This document shows positions 1 to 11,471 of a stretch of 64,000 nucleotides of DNA, piece after piece (position 1 is the stretch's first letter; each line of letters begins with the position of its first letter). The position numbers were made by a program, and so were the translations under genes. This stretch comes from Ancylostoma caninum (taxonomy: Eukaryota > Nematoda > Chromadorea > Rhabditida > Ancylostomatidae), in NCBI GenBank assembly GCA_037903475.1, contig JBAJFG010000628.1, positions 310,001 through 374,000 of the forward strand. Direction: 5' to 3'. The notes under the pieces were generated by a model that was not told the origin of the DNA, did no database searches, and worked only from the letters and a program-made list of their open reading frames with translations.

Positions 1-44
1 GTGTGAGAACACATTTGGCAACAGGAAAACTGCATTTATTTCAG

Positions 45-139
45 AGTATTCAGACCATACAAAGGTCCTTATGATCTCCTTAAGGATGCTGGTGAAAGAT
101 TCGGGAAACGAATAAAGGAATATGTAAGTAAATTTTGAG
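45..139 (+). CDS. Possible 3'-terminal or internal exon of an unidentified gene, cut by the window edge
   Basis: A TTTCAG acceptor ends at position 44 and opens a frame that reads RPYKGPYDLLKDAGERFGKR, rich in charged residues and compositionally protein-like. The frame reaches GAATAT at 118-123. It then either meets a donor (GTAAGT at 124) or runs five more codons to TGA at 137-139, so the exon may be internal or last. The rest of the gene would lie to the left of the window. I do not recognise the protein. The call rests only on splice signals and composition. Confidence 0.3.
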
Positions 140-1380
140 CGTTCACAAGTCCTTGCGCTCTTCAGCCGCGTCTCCTTCCATTCCACTGCCATTGTTCCGT
201 AAATTGTTTTATACCTTCCAAAATGTTTTCCTTCCTCTGAAATTCTGTCACCACGAGGTTCCTCGTAAGTATCGATTACGTTATTTTTTAGTATTCAGGG
301 GGAAGAGACAGAGATAGTTAAAAAAACACTCTGTGTTTATAGGGACCGAAGAGAATCCGGTGCTGTTCGAATGCATAAGTTCATAAGGTAGAATGTACAT
401 ATACGCTGAAGAACATTATCACTAGAATTCTTGGAGAAAAATTGATGATGCTGCCAAGATGGGGCCCGACTCTATCATAGGGTAGGATGACTGCAACCTC
501 GCGGTTGGATTCCCTCAGCTGAATAAGATCATATACGTTATGTAAACAAATGCTCCTTTAAAGAATTATGATGTCTATCTAGACTATAAAATTCCACTCG
601 AGCAGTTTCCGCTGCTTCTTGGAGGAAGTTCAATTGATCGACGTGATTAGCTTCGCCAAGACTAGATATGTTTTCTTTGAACTTGCAAGATTGCTGGTGA
701 GCAGCTGTTTCGTGCACAACATCTTTTTTATACTTGGCACAGATTGTTCGAGCAGTTTTGGTGCCTTTGCAAGAGGAAGGCGTCGATAGTGCTGTTCTTC
801 TTGGTCTCAGAGCACCATCCCACAGGTTCAAAATTCGAGCAAGTTGCTGCTTTGAGAAGAATCGATCACAGTGTATTGTATAACATGAACAACGCTTTCG
901 AACTGTATGCGACAAACCTATAAGGGATAACAAATGGATGGATGAAAGTGCAACTGAAAAGAAGCACAAGGACTTATGCTATCACAAAATGTTTGTTCTA
1001 GCGATTGCCGACAAAATAGTGCTGTGCTATTAATCAGTTTCTATCATTTGTCTGCGTCTTACTACTGCTACACATTTGTTTACAGCTTGCGCAAAACCCT
1101 GGAAAGAACATAACACGTATTGGTTGCAATTTCTACTATAAACCCAAAGAAGATAATGGAGTTGTTTGCGTTGCATAAAAACCTTCATTTGATCCCCTTC
1201 TGCGAAGGGGATCTAATTTCAAAAAAGTCGAAGTATCATGACTTGCAATAAAGTGCTTATTCTGCATGTGCGTTTGTGTGTGTGAAACGAAGTTCCTTGA
1301 TTCGTCGATGATTGCGAGATCAACATGTTGATAGAGACGAGTATGATGAGGTTCAAAGAATGAAGAGAAGCTCTGAAGGG
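140..1380. other. Stretch without a confident gene
   Basis: The longest open frame here is 143 codons on the minus strand (969-538). It has cysteine- and serine-rich composition, no recognisable domain and no clear flanking splice signals, so it is not called as a gene. A donor-like CTC/GTAAGT at 262-267 closes a 60-codon plus-strand frame, but its phase does not fit the exon at 45-123. Confidence 0.4.
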
Positions 1381-1416
1381 TGGGACGTAGAGAGCGACGG
1401 GTCTATCGCGGTTTGG

Positions 1417-1568
1417 AGGGTGGGCCGGCATTCAGAGGGGAGTGGGGGAAACGCCTGTGGTCGGAGCAACGATGTGATAAGGGTGCAGCGGCGTGCAAAA
1501 ATGGGGAAATCCCTAGAGTCGGGTCCAACGCAGTGATAAGCGGAAGCCGACATCGAAAAGTGGGGAAA
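1417..1568. repeat. Degenerate outlier copies of the 50-bp minisatellite
   Basis: About three diverged units sit here, recognisable by the core GTGATAAGGGTGC, then GGGTCCAACGC and AGTGGGGAAACGCC. The same words make up the tandem array at 27020-27995. Units here are of the longer form that carries the extra AAACGCC segment. Short overlapping open frames on both strands in this stretch follow from the repeat. Confidence 0.7.
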
Positions 1569-1599
1569 CGCCAAATGAATAGCAATGTACTGTGTTGCT

Positions 1600-4500
1600 A
1601 AGTACTCGTTGAGAGTAGAACTAATAAAACCTTAACTACAACTTCTTAAATGGATGTGAAAGTGGTATTCGATGTCTTTCAGCTGAGTTTAAGAGCTCCC
1701 TTTCCCCCACGCTGGTGCTTGTATCTGATTTATTACCTTGTATATTGTTCTCCACACAGTTCTAACCTACATTAGATTCACTTTTCCTATCACTCTCTAT
1801 GCATTTGATTTTCTCTATTTCACGTAGATGTTAAATCTTCTCTTTGCGCACAAACAGACCTGTAGCTGCCTTAGCTTGGCGCTAAACTTCGCCGCGGCCA
1901 GTTCTAAGTCCACCAAATGAGGGCTAACAACTAAACAAAGTTCCAGAGTGGAGTAGAGATAACATAAAGGTGCAAAACTGAATGAGCTAGGTGCCCATGA
2001 AAATTCTGCCTATTTTGGCACTGATTCAAAATATTTTTCAAAGCGTAGACGGAGAATACATCGTAAATGCCATATTCCACCTTATTCAACGCTTCAGCCC
2101 GAATGTAGCATAACTGAGCGTTCATAGAATACAACAAAAGGTTTCTCTGATTTCCTGATCAATTCCCAAGAATGATTGATTACATTTTTCAGCTAAGGCT
2201 CCTCATTTATCACAGAACGGAACCAGAGTGGAATTATGTAACTGTACACATTCGTTCATTTATTACGTTTCCAAAGGAAATCGTTTAAGAGTTGGAAGAA
2301 TACAGAGACACATCTTACAGCAATGCATGTTTCCAAATCATCTATAGCTCAAGTAGTTTTGCAGAGGTAATAAGCTTAAACTTGTCGAAAAATGAGTAAA
2401 AATTGCTTTCTGCTCGCTCGCCCTACAAGAAGCCCTTCCATTTTAATTGGGAGCCTGGATTCCGTTAGAAATAGAAGAGATGGAATACGGTCCACCCGAT
2501 ATGAATTCTATCAGAACGTATATGTAGGGGAGGTGTGCCCTATTAGCAAAAGGGGCAATTTAAGTTAAAATTTGTGCTTAAATCGCTCCAATTTTGCAGC
2601 GATAATTCTTTCTAGCGACTGGTCAACACCTGTTCCTATTTTATTCCTGCACCAATTGCCTGAGCTCACTTGTATGAAGGTCCTGGAATTCAGGAAGTGC
2701 TATTTTCTCAGGGAAAGATTCTGCACTCTGCTAATCAGTGCCGTCCAATGTTCGAGTTGCTATGAAATACCGTTCGCTGTTTCTCTGGCAAATGCCAATA
2801 CTCTACAGCTGCGAGGCACATGCAATCCATGGATCTTTGTTTGAGTGTGTGCCACCTGCCGATTGGTGCTACAAATTCCTGGAGTGAGCATATGAAAAGT
2901 CATAAAGTCGGCGCGTTCAATCGAATCCAATCAAGCCAAGCCACACGGACTAGGTGGAATGTGTTAACAACAACATCGACTCGGGTTATTGTATTCGTAT
3001 TTCCCCGTCTGGTCTTGTCGAAACGTTTACTTACTCTTGATATTGTTACCTTTACGAGTGAGAAAAGTCCTTCTAACGTGATCTCTAGAGCTAGCATGCG
3101 CCAACGCGAGGTCTAACGATATTCTATCACATGGTCTTTCACTCTTCTTGTAATTCTAGAATATTTTTTGAATTTCTTCAATTCTCAGCAAATCTGAATT
3201 TCTCCAATTCTCAGCAAAGTTGAATAAGTGCAGTCTAGCGAAACCCTTCCAATTCGTCGCTAAGACCATATTATTTTTTTTTGTGAATGCATGCGTGGAG
3301 AGTCAAGTTGCCATCATGAACTGAGCATTTAACGACTAAGAATGGAGAGAATATCGCCAGCTATAGATGTCTCTACTATTCCAGAACTTGTGGAGCTGTG
3401 AGAATTTTCAGCTAGAAATTAAGTTATCCACGAGAAAATTATTTTAAACAATCTAGTAAAAACTTATCCACGGATTTTGCGTTGATCCCCTTAGGAAGGT
3501 GTTAGTGCATTTGCTTTTCCGACATGAATACATAACTGTTCATTTCACACTACGTACCTATATGGCTGTTCACTGTACAAAGATACAATCCATAACTTTA
3601 TTGACTGTGCAGCACAAACGCCGCCCGAACAGCGAAATACGCCGCGCTCGCTAAGTAGAGGGAAAAGCCCATGCACATCTCCCTCTACTTACTGTCGTTC
3701 TCTCCTCAGTTGCTGCCATCCTTCCTCGATTACTGAAAGAAGGAGAGAAAAGGTAGCATTTGGGAGATGACGGCTCCAACCTTTGCGCTTTGCAGTATGT
3801 GGACGAGCATCGGATTCCACAGCAAAGAAAATCGAGCGCAGAAATTCAATTCCAAGCCAGAAATCAAAGATGTCAAAAGACATATGGAAACTATTAGATA
3901 ACCAAAATATATAACCAGCAAACGACGAAAACTGTGCGGCACTTCCAGAGGACAAAATGCGAGGGAGACCGCTCAACTCGTCGTAAGGGAAGATAGCTAC
4001 TAGGTCGTCAATTATGAAATGTCGGCTTTTATAAGTGATCAGTTTGACAGTCGGTATCTTCGAAGTTTCGCTAGATCACTCCTCATTTTTCGTTTCTTTA
4101 CAGAAGCACACCCTCTTTCCTTCATTGTTTTTTCTTTTACAGGCTTAAAAGTTTTTCTCTGAGAGCAACTTTTGTGAAACTACTCTTTCACCAGAATTAT
4201 CGTCATTCTAGAATGTAGGTCCAACCAGAGAGCCGCTGGAGCGAGAATAACTCGAAACATCACCGAAGTGTTAAGATGTTAAGACATGTAGCTAATAAAT
4301 ACCCTAAAAACTGTTCCCTCAAGAAGTCTCTTTGTGGTTACATAAAGCTGCGAAGTGAGCCCCTGAGCCTTGCGATGAACCTGGATAACGACGAGCTGGA
4401 TGCTGTAGCGGAAGTGGAGAGGTGTAAAAGTAAGCCTGCGTAAGCAGCAAGGTTTGACGTTCATAAACCAGTAATATTTCGTATTTGAGGCAATACGACA

Positions 4501-6070
4501 AAGTGAAATGGCTCGATAAACGAATTTTTCACAGTTTCGCCCTCATGAATTAATGCCAATTTTTGGCCACTTTTCGCAAAATGCGATACTCACATCAGGG
4601 GGCAAGGATGGGAATCCACCTATCTTTCGCTGTGTTGGACAAATTTTGCTCAACCTGATCACAAATCCTTCCAGGGATTAGCCTACGTTGTGTCCGTAAA
4701 AATGTCTAATTTTGAACATGATTTTGAGAACGCCCATCGCCACTCTATCGCCATTCGCCTCCCACGCTTCTAACCTGTTGGCGCAACCAAGCTACCGTTG
4801 AGATGGCAGACATTTCATTTGACGATCTGATATACTGTTCCTGTTGTTGTGATGAAAAGAATATTTTTTTTTCATTTTATAATCATAAAAATTCGTAGAA
4901 CAATAAAAAAAGCTAATACGAAATCTCTTTTAGTGATGAGAACAATTCGCCGACTCACTCGCAAAAGAATACACCTCCTCCCTTGCCTCCGTCACTGGAA
5001 AAACCTTGTGCAAAAGTAGTTGGCTGTCATGAACACAATTTTATCTTGGGGAGCGAAGGCCATACGATCTAACGACGAATTAATATGCAATGCGCGCCTT
5101 TTTTTCTCTTTGCAGAAATTTATGGCGATATTGTGAATGAAATTGCAGACAGTGAAGTTAACGCTGTCTATCTCCGAACGTTTATCCTTTTGCTTCCGAT
5201 TTATTAGTTATTGACACCAGTTCCTTAATGCTCGCTGAAGCTCGCTAACTCGCGCCATTTGGCCCGCCTTAGTGCACACGTGCATCTCGTTCGATATTTC
5301 GCCGTCGTTACTATAGGATACCTAAGGGTTTTGTGCTTCACTCACTCAATCGCCTTTCACTCAGCGAACGCAGCTCGAGCTCTCAAATAGCTACTATCAA
5401 TACTGCACAGTCTAAGTTTGTGATTTAGCAGTTTTTTACATCCTCATACGATCCATATTTGCTGTGATGTCTATAGCCGCAATTAGATGTGTTTTTCAAA
5501 TGCGAAACTATTTGCAACTTGAGTCCCAATTACGATTCAACGTCGATTAATTCTACAGTCCATCTGAAAGTTCGGTGGATGACGACAGTGAGAAGTCTAA
5601 AGGCGGCACCTTCGACTTGAAAAGCTATTAGAGCTGTATCTGATTTTTGTTAAATATTTGCATTCCTTTCTACCAGTTCATCACCTTTCCTATCGTTACT
5701 TTCCCATTCAGTGAGCCCTTCACTGGTTTTATTTCAAACATCTGATCGAAGCAGCGGATTGGCTGCGCCGCAGCAGTGCTCCATCTAGTAGATTTCCCTC
5801 ATGCCTCATCCCATCCAGCCATCGTTTCAGATTAACTGTAGAAACCGACGTCGAATGAAACAAACGGAAAGCGTAATGGAAAGTAAAACATCAAAAGAAA
5901 TCACTGAAGTCGAATTTAATGAGCGGCATGCACGAGCAGCACGATTTCTCCAAAATTAGACGGTTCAAAAAGGGGATTTCTAGCATTTTGAGTTTTAATG
6001 CACGTTCCAGTGTAATCAGCAGTGCCCCTAGATTCTTCTCATACCCAACACCCCAAACATATCCTAAGTG
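1600..6070. other. Intergenic DNA, nothing recognised
   Basis: AT-rich sequence with only short frames (under 100 codons) on either strand, none with a recognisable domain or consistent splice signals. At 6072-6083 a solitary GGACACTGCCT resembles the right terminus of the TTAA element at 26489-29078, but no partner end was found. Confidence 0.4.
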
Positions 6071-6108
6071 CGGACACTGCCTTTAGGAGACATTCAACAC
6101 ATCTTTAA

Positions 6109-6517
6109 AGGCAGCACTCATGAAAATTCCCACTTCTGAAGAATCGCTTATCGTGTAGCTGGCCGCTGGACAATCACAGCAGTAAGCCGAACAGCCTACC
6201 TGCGAAGATACCGTCGTGGAACACCTCTGCCGACCTGGACAAAGAGGGTCCGTCGCGCCTCCTAAGGCTATTGACCGACTGTGCGCGTGTGGTCCAACGC
6301 AGAGGACAGAGTGTGTTCTATGGAATGCGTACCATTTATCAGGGATTCGTGGCGGGACCCACCACTCATCCGCGCTTTCGACGCACGGAAAATACCGCCA
6401 TGATTTCCTGTGTTTCCCGCGTATTTCACGGCACTTCATCATTGTCGATGAGTTCAATGTCCCTAAAAACCTCGAGATACCACTAAATCTCCAATAAAGA
6501 AATTCCGAGTGTTGTCT
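6109..6517. mobile_element. TTAA-flanked MITE, AGGCAGCACTC family, copy 1
   Basis: The element starts AGGCAGCACTCATG and ends GAGTGTTGTCT, with TTAA on both sides (6105-6108 and 6518-6521). It is 409 bp long and alignable along its whole length with the copy at 39070-39492: both share the ACTTCTGAAG...CACTTATCGTG, CCTACCTGCGAAGATAC and TTTCCTGTGTTTCCC blocks. It has no transposase-size frame, so it is non-autonomous. The TTAA target suggests the piggyBac superfamily, but the termini are not the textbook CCC type. Confidence 0.8.
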
Positions 6518-6521
6518 TTAA

Positions 6522-6846
6522 ACATTTGTGAGGTACAGACCCAGGTCGGAAGCGGGAACCACTGCTTTGCGAGCCTCTGCGAACGATAGGACGATGTTCA
6601 AGAAGATGACTCGTTGCAGAGATTCCATGTTCTCGAGGACAAACTGTCTTTGGCGATATCGGGTGATGGCGACGTTCATCCTCTGAGGTCATCCAGAAAG
6701 TCAGCCACTTCGGGATTGAACTTCATGCGTGTCGTCGGCGGAATGACGGCGTCCTTGTCGTGTCCTTGCACTGAATCGGCTGTCCTCAACTCGACGCCGA
6801 CTTGCGTAGTCCTCAGTTCTGCGCAGTTGCACTTTGTAAAAAGAAA
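6522..6846 (-). pseudogene. Relic of a UPF1/NFX1-like superfamily 1 helicase C-terminal domain
   Basis: Read on the minus strand, one frame gives VELRTADSVQGHDKD, which fits helicase motif V ('T(V/A)DSFQGxExD'). It continues to FLDDLRG and a stop near 6680. One base out of frame the sequence goes on as MNVAITRYRQ, the expected motif VI (normally 'RRMNVALTRAR'), followed by about 40 more sensible residues to the border of the TTAA MITE at 6517. A single missing base between the two motifs therefore breaks the gene. In the family this domain binds ATP and nucleic acid. Motifs I-III are not present upstream, so the copy is truncated as well as frameshifted. It may derive from a host RNA helicase or from a repeat-borne helicase copy. 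Confidence 0.55.
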
Positions 6847-6965
6847 TTATGCAGATAGAAAGTGGAAACACTCCCATCCCTAAATTGATACAGCCGCTAT
6901 GATACAGCCATATAGGTCCAGCTTCATCTTCCTCTGCAACGTATTCACGCCGCCTACCCGATTAA

Positions 6966-7208
6966 GGTGCTTGCATACTTCTTCACCGCCACGGCAAAAG
7001 TGGATGCCCGGCAAAAGTTGCCTGGCGACAAATTACCTCCACTGCCATTCGTTGCAGCGCGCCGTTGCGCGACGTCGCTGGGCGCCGCCGCCAAGAAAGT
7101 ATGCAAGACCTTCTCGCCGGAAGCTTGCCGCAGCGACAGCGCCGCGACGTCGCTGACCTGTGCTCAACCATGGGTGACTATCGCCCTGGCAAACGCCTGC
7201 AAGCCCCT
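6966..7208. mobile_element. TTAA-flanked MITE with AGGGGCTTGCA-type ends, copy 1 (inverted)
   Basis: TTAA at 6962-6965 is followed by GGTGCTTGCATAC; the other end reads GCAAGCCCCT followed by TTAA (7209-7212). The inside is GC-rich and partly self-complementary, with repeated GCGACGTCGC and GCCGCGGC blocks. The reverse complement aligns with 24851-25085. No coding capacity. Confidence 0.7.
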
Positions 7209-7568
7209 TTAATCAGCTCCTGCCATTTCAACAGCAGAAGTGATTGAACTCTTGTTTAGGTGCGAAATCTCTAGGAGATGGTCTAAATCGCAACCGCCTA
7301 CCGAAATAGCGGCACCGGCATTGATCAATCCCAATATATTTGCCTCGATGGAAATTTGAGCCACAAAACAGCATAGCCAGTAACAAAGCAAAACTTACGC
7401 AAGTGATTCACTGAAAGACATTGATTAAACTAAAACAGACTTTGGGAAGTCATGCATTTCTAGCGTCGAACTCTAGGTGAGCGAGTTCTATACTGGGTTC
7501 ATCAGAATAATCTAAGGAGACCCTTTGAAATATAGGAGTCTGAAAGGGTTCTACGACGTCCGCTCTAT

Positions 7569-7698
7569 ATGAAGTATCTGGGATAGGCCCACAAATATAT
7601 CACTGAGGTCATAAGTAATGGCCCTCTTCTGGGCAATACTGAAGCACATTAGATACTATAGATTACTCCTAAGGACGGTGCCGCTTATACCGGCACAC
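7569..7698 (+). repeat. Dispersed repeat, copy 1
   Basis: The words ATGAAGTATCTGGGATAGGC, AATGGCCCT, GAAGCACATTAGAT and GATTACT recur in the same order at 9712-9841, about 2.1 kb downstream and in the same orientation. Nature unknown; no coding frame shared. Confidence 0.65.
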
Positions 7699-8039
7699 TC
7701 CAGCGCTGCAAAACAAAGAAACAACAAGCCAGAAAAATCAAAATAGGGACATAATTGTAAAAAAGAGGGAAGATCATACGTCTATACACATAATTACTTA
7801 GGTCACCGATCCTTCTTTCCGTGAGCCGATCATCAGCGCAGGTCCATATCGTCCAGTCCATAAAGGCGTCGCGTAGCGTAGGTGCGAAATAGCGGTCTTG
7901 TAGGTGTGAAGGTGTTGATGGCGAGAAAATTACGCATCGAAGAGGTGGAAGTGTCGACTTGATTAATGGTCCTTTGCGGTGACGTGATCATTTTGTGAGA
8001 GGCGTTCTGGCACAATGTTTTCCCCTAGTAAGAGCTGAG

Positions 8040-9005
8040 TGCTAATGCACAACAGTAGGACCTTCCGATATATTCGTCATTCTTCCACTATTGAAATCGT
8101 CGTGCTCATTTTCCTCCATGCGCTCATGTTGCTCCTCGCTTGTTTTTGCCTGAGGGGATTTGAGAACCAAACGTAGGTTGACCTCACCTATACGTTTTAG
8201 CCTGGTCTCAGTTTTATTGTGCGGAGGCTGTTCTTTGGACTCAACTAAACCTAGAAAGGTAGGATCGATGACATTGTCGCTAACGCAATCTTCTCTTTTT
8301 GACAATGCCAGGTGCTGATGTTCTGTATCAGCTCTTCCAGCTGTTTTCTTTTCGCTTGGATTGGCTGGTTTGCAGCTCCCCTCCCATTATCTTTAGTGTG
8401 AGCTGTTGGACTGTAATAGTTCGATTTTGTCGAGTTTCGTACAGGTTTTGTTCTCGGTTCAGGGGTTCTTCGTTTATCGCTGAGTGCAAATACATCGGAT
8501 TGTCACGGTAGCATCTCCCTGATGGCGAAGTTCTTCTCCAGTAAACTTTTGTTGTGCAATCTTTGGCCATCGCTATTCGCTGCACCATCATAGAAGCCAG
8601 CATTTCTGCTTCACTAATAATTTGGTAAATTCCATGTCTTTCCGGTCAGTTTTACAATCCTCTTGTAAGCAGAGATTTTTGCATAGTCAATTTTTGATTG
8701 AAGAGATTTTATACCTTTTGCTATTTGCGAAAGTCGAGAATTCAGTGAATGGATGTTTTCGGGGACTTTTCACGTCTTCCCTGTTCCCCATACGGGTATT
8801 CAATTTTGTCGCCGTAAGATGCATACCTTCTCGGTAAGGTTGCGAGTGCGGTCCAGCTCGCCAATATTTCATTTTCAAGTTGGTGAATAGACATGTAGTT
8901 CAGTTTTTTTTTTCTTTTGGAACCAGCCGTTCTGGAAGCCATTCCAGTTCCCAGAATTCGGCTGTGTTTGAGCCTATTCTTTGGAATTTGGTTTTTTTTT
9001 GCCAA
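8040..9005 (-). other. Cluster of broken minus-strand frames, possibly retroelement-derived
   Basis: Three overlapping minus-strand frames of 87-91 codons lie end to end. They are lysine- and glutamine-rich, and one stretch read on the minus strand (LNSRLSQIAKGIKSLQSKID) looks like a coiled coil. Moving from one to the next needs frameshifts. The composition could suit a decayed retrotransposon Gag, but no zinc knuckle or other diagnostic motif is visible, so no identity is claimed. Confidence 0.25.
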
Positions 9006-9159
9006 CTGCTGCTGTTTGAATCTGTTAGTCCGTAAATTCAGCTAATTTTGAGACAGAGTTTTGGTTTCATTAACCTTTTCTGAGCCTCTATGGGTGAGGT
9101 TTTACTGCTTTTGAGCTGGTTCTTACCTCTGAACAAGGAGAAGGTTTTAGGATTTGTTG

Positions 9160-9360
9160 TCCAAGGGTAGACCTGCTTGGCGCAACTGCTTGGAGCAAGG
9201 CACAATTAGGTTTAGGGCTTTGAAACCCAAGGATAGACGTGGCGGCTAACCTCTTGCGCAATTGCTGGGGCAAGACGCGAATACGTTTAGGGATCGAAGT
9301 CCCAAGGTTGGGCTTGGCTAACCTGACATGCAGTTGCTTTGAAGCAAGGCACTTTATCAG
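9160..9360. repeat. Short degenerate tandem repeat, about three units of 66-75 bp
   Basis: Units start with CCCAAGG at 9160, 9226 and 9301 and share GCAATTGCT...GCAAGGCAC and GTTTAGGG...GAAGTCCCAAGG. Unit length varies. Confidence 0.6.
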
Positions 9361-9553
9361 TTTATCTCTGGCCGACGCACCATAAAATGTGGTGGCTAAT
9401 TAGGCGGATAGGTGGCGCCTATATTTTGGGAGGTTGGGTAGCTCCTTTTTGTTGTACACGATTGGGTACGGATCTTTATTCGTCTGACCTGCACCTAATG
9501 GTACTATGTTAGAATGCTACATCAAAGGGGCGTGGCAGAAGCATAGTACATAA

Positions 9554-9707
9554 TCTGAACTTTCTGCCCGCGGTTTATCCGCGGTACGCCCGAGGTGGAG
9601 CGTCGGTTCGCCACCGCGGGCATGTGCGGGTCCACCGCAGGTGCGTGCGGATTTATCGCGGGCAACCGTGGAACCACCGCGGATCCACCGCGGGCAGAAA
9701 GTTCAGA
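9554..9707. mobile_element. Foldback MITE with TCTGAACTTTCTGCCCGCGG termini
   Basis: The first 20 bases (TCTGAACTTTCTGCCCGCGG) are the reverse complement of the last 20. The interior is a chain of CCGCGG/CCACCGCGGGC words. Both flanks carry GTACAT, a possible 6-bp target duplication. It sits immediately upstream of the second copy of the dispersed repeat. Confidence 0.75.
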
Positions 9708-9711
9708 GTAC

Positions 9712-9841
9712 ATGAAGTATCTGGGATAGGCCCATAAACATATCAGTGACCTCGTGAATAATGGCCCTGTTCTGGGATACAGAAGCACATTAGATCCTAC
9801 AGATTACTTCTAAGCACGTTATACCCGCTTAAACCGACACA
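9712..9841 (+). repeat. Dispersed repeat, copy 2
   Basis: Direct copy of the repeat at 7569-7698, with scattered substitutions and small indels. Confidence 0.65.
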
Positions 9842-10539
9842 TGGAAATTCTAAAATTTCTGTTGGTCTTGTTTCATTCATGAAATCAATAAAAAAGGAAC
9901 ATCTGATGAATTGCATATCGAAAAATTCGCCAGGAATCCCTGTTTCGGATAGTCCTAAAGATTTGAGAAGAGAAGTTTGGCAAAACTTTCGTAAAGACGT
10001 CGACGCGCATTCTCAATTTATCACCCTAATACATGGTGAAACTCTCAAAATCTGGAAGCTGGGGCTGATTAAACCTAGACATATGTAAGTAGGTCCAAAC
10101 GAAGTTGTGAACAAATACCGTCCAGTATGTTTTGAATGCTCAACGGGCAATGTAAATGCAAAGCAAAGGGGAGGGTTAATGTGTGACAAAATTGGCATAT
10201 TTCTCACATAAAATTGACAACTATCTAACGCTCAATATGGCTTCCAAAGTAAACGATGGACTTTTTCTGCACTCCTATCAACCGTTCCTCTGTGACAGAA
10301 AGTGGCCAACAAGGACAGCGCGTTTGTGTTTCTACAGTGTTTTCGATCCACGGTGGCATGCATGTAAGCGCATCGCTCACCCTTCGTCCAAATCGTTATC
10401 ATTATCTGCGTATCATAGCCATATCACAGCCAACCTTCACCCCTAGATATCAGTGACGTGTCTGGCTTGCTAGAGATAACGATATAGAGGGAGGGATTAG
10501 CGATACGGATGCACGCCATCCCAGATCGAACAGATCATA

Positions 10540-10793
10540 CAGTGTACTCGGCGGTGGCCCTTTCGCGGCCTCGAGAAGTACGCCGCGCGCGTCAGCATTG
10601 GTGTGTTCTGCCGCAGGAATGTTACTTCTAAGCGCTTTTCTTCCCGATTTGGTCCAAAATCCTCAAAATCGGGTAGAAAAGCTGCTAGAAATAGCATAAC
10701 AGCAGTAGAACACATCGTTTACGACTCGCGCGGCGCGGTAGCTCGCCGTCCTTCTCGAGACCGCGGATGGGCCACCGCCTTTGACGTCTACTG
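10540..10793. mobile_element. TA-flanked CAGT-ended MITE (Tc1/mariner type)
   Basis: TA precedes CAGTGTACTCGGCGGTGGCC, and the other end is its imperfect reverse complement followed by TA. The arms extend inward through CGGCCTCGAGAAG...CGCCGCGCGCGTC and a matching right arm, so the 254-bp element is mostly self-complementary. No coding frame. Ends and target site fit non-autonomous Tc1/mariner derivatives. Confidence 0.75.
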
Positions 10794-11000
10794 TATATGC
10801 TAGGTGGAGCTCAAAAGAGCGTTTGATTCAATATCGATCCCAAAACCTATGCAAAAACTCTAAAGTTTCGGGTAATGATATTGTGCGATTAGGGAAATTT
10901 CCCTGACGCTGCTGCTGATGCTCGTGATTTGAAGCTGAGTACTTCCCACACATCGATGGTAAGACACACTTAAGGGTCCTAGAGCTAGTTGATTGTATGT

Positions 11001-11345
11001 GATAATTCTTCTGTGCCACTCAGGTTGTTATAAGGATACGTTTCTTACGGCCTAACGTTTCGACTCAACGTCGTCTTCAGAGACCTGAAAAAAGTGCAAG
11101 TTCATCTATTCACGCTCGTAACCACCAAACACCTCACACCCGTTCATTCGATTCATCCTAGGTAGACAACACTCAGCATCCAGTCGATGGACAAACTCAC
11201 CACGTGTCCATCGATACAGGGGAGCAAAAATGCCACCGCGATAGCAAATTATCGTTAATTGGTAGCGAATGAATACTGTATCGTGGAGCATGGTCTTATA
11301 AGGCATGCACCAGTAATGTGACGATCTCAGAGCTCGCATAATGAT
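11001..11345 (-). mobile_element. Inverted copy of the Penelope-like element 3' end
   Basis: The reverse complement of this stretch matches 20935-21275 almost throughout (TGCGAGCTCTGAGATCGTCA at one edge, GTGGCACAGAAGAA at the other). The right-hand copy directly follows the Penelope-like GIY-YIG frame, so both are read as the element's 3' untranslated or pseudo-LTR region. Here the coding part is missing: leftward homology stops where an ATGATA-rich simple sequence starts (11345-11470). A CTGAAGACGAC...GTCGAAAC motif (minus strand, 11053-11082) resembles a hammerhead core; see findings. Confidence 0.65.
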
Positions 11346-11471
11346 AACAAAGGCATAAGATAATAATGATGATGCATGATGGTAATGATAGGATGAATGA
11401 ATAAAAAACAAATAAAATATAAAAATAAATGCATCAGATAATATGACGAATATAATATTAATATTATAATA

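Noticed and set aside
538..969. 143-codon minus-strand frame
   Set aside because: Length alone is not convincing at this base composition; no motif or splice context was found.
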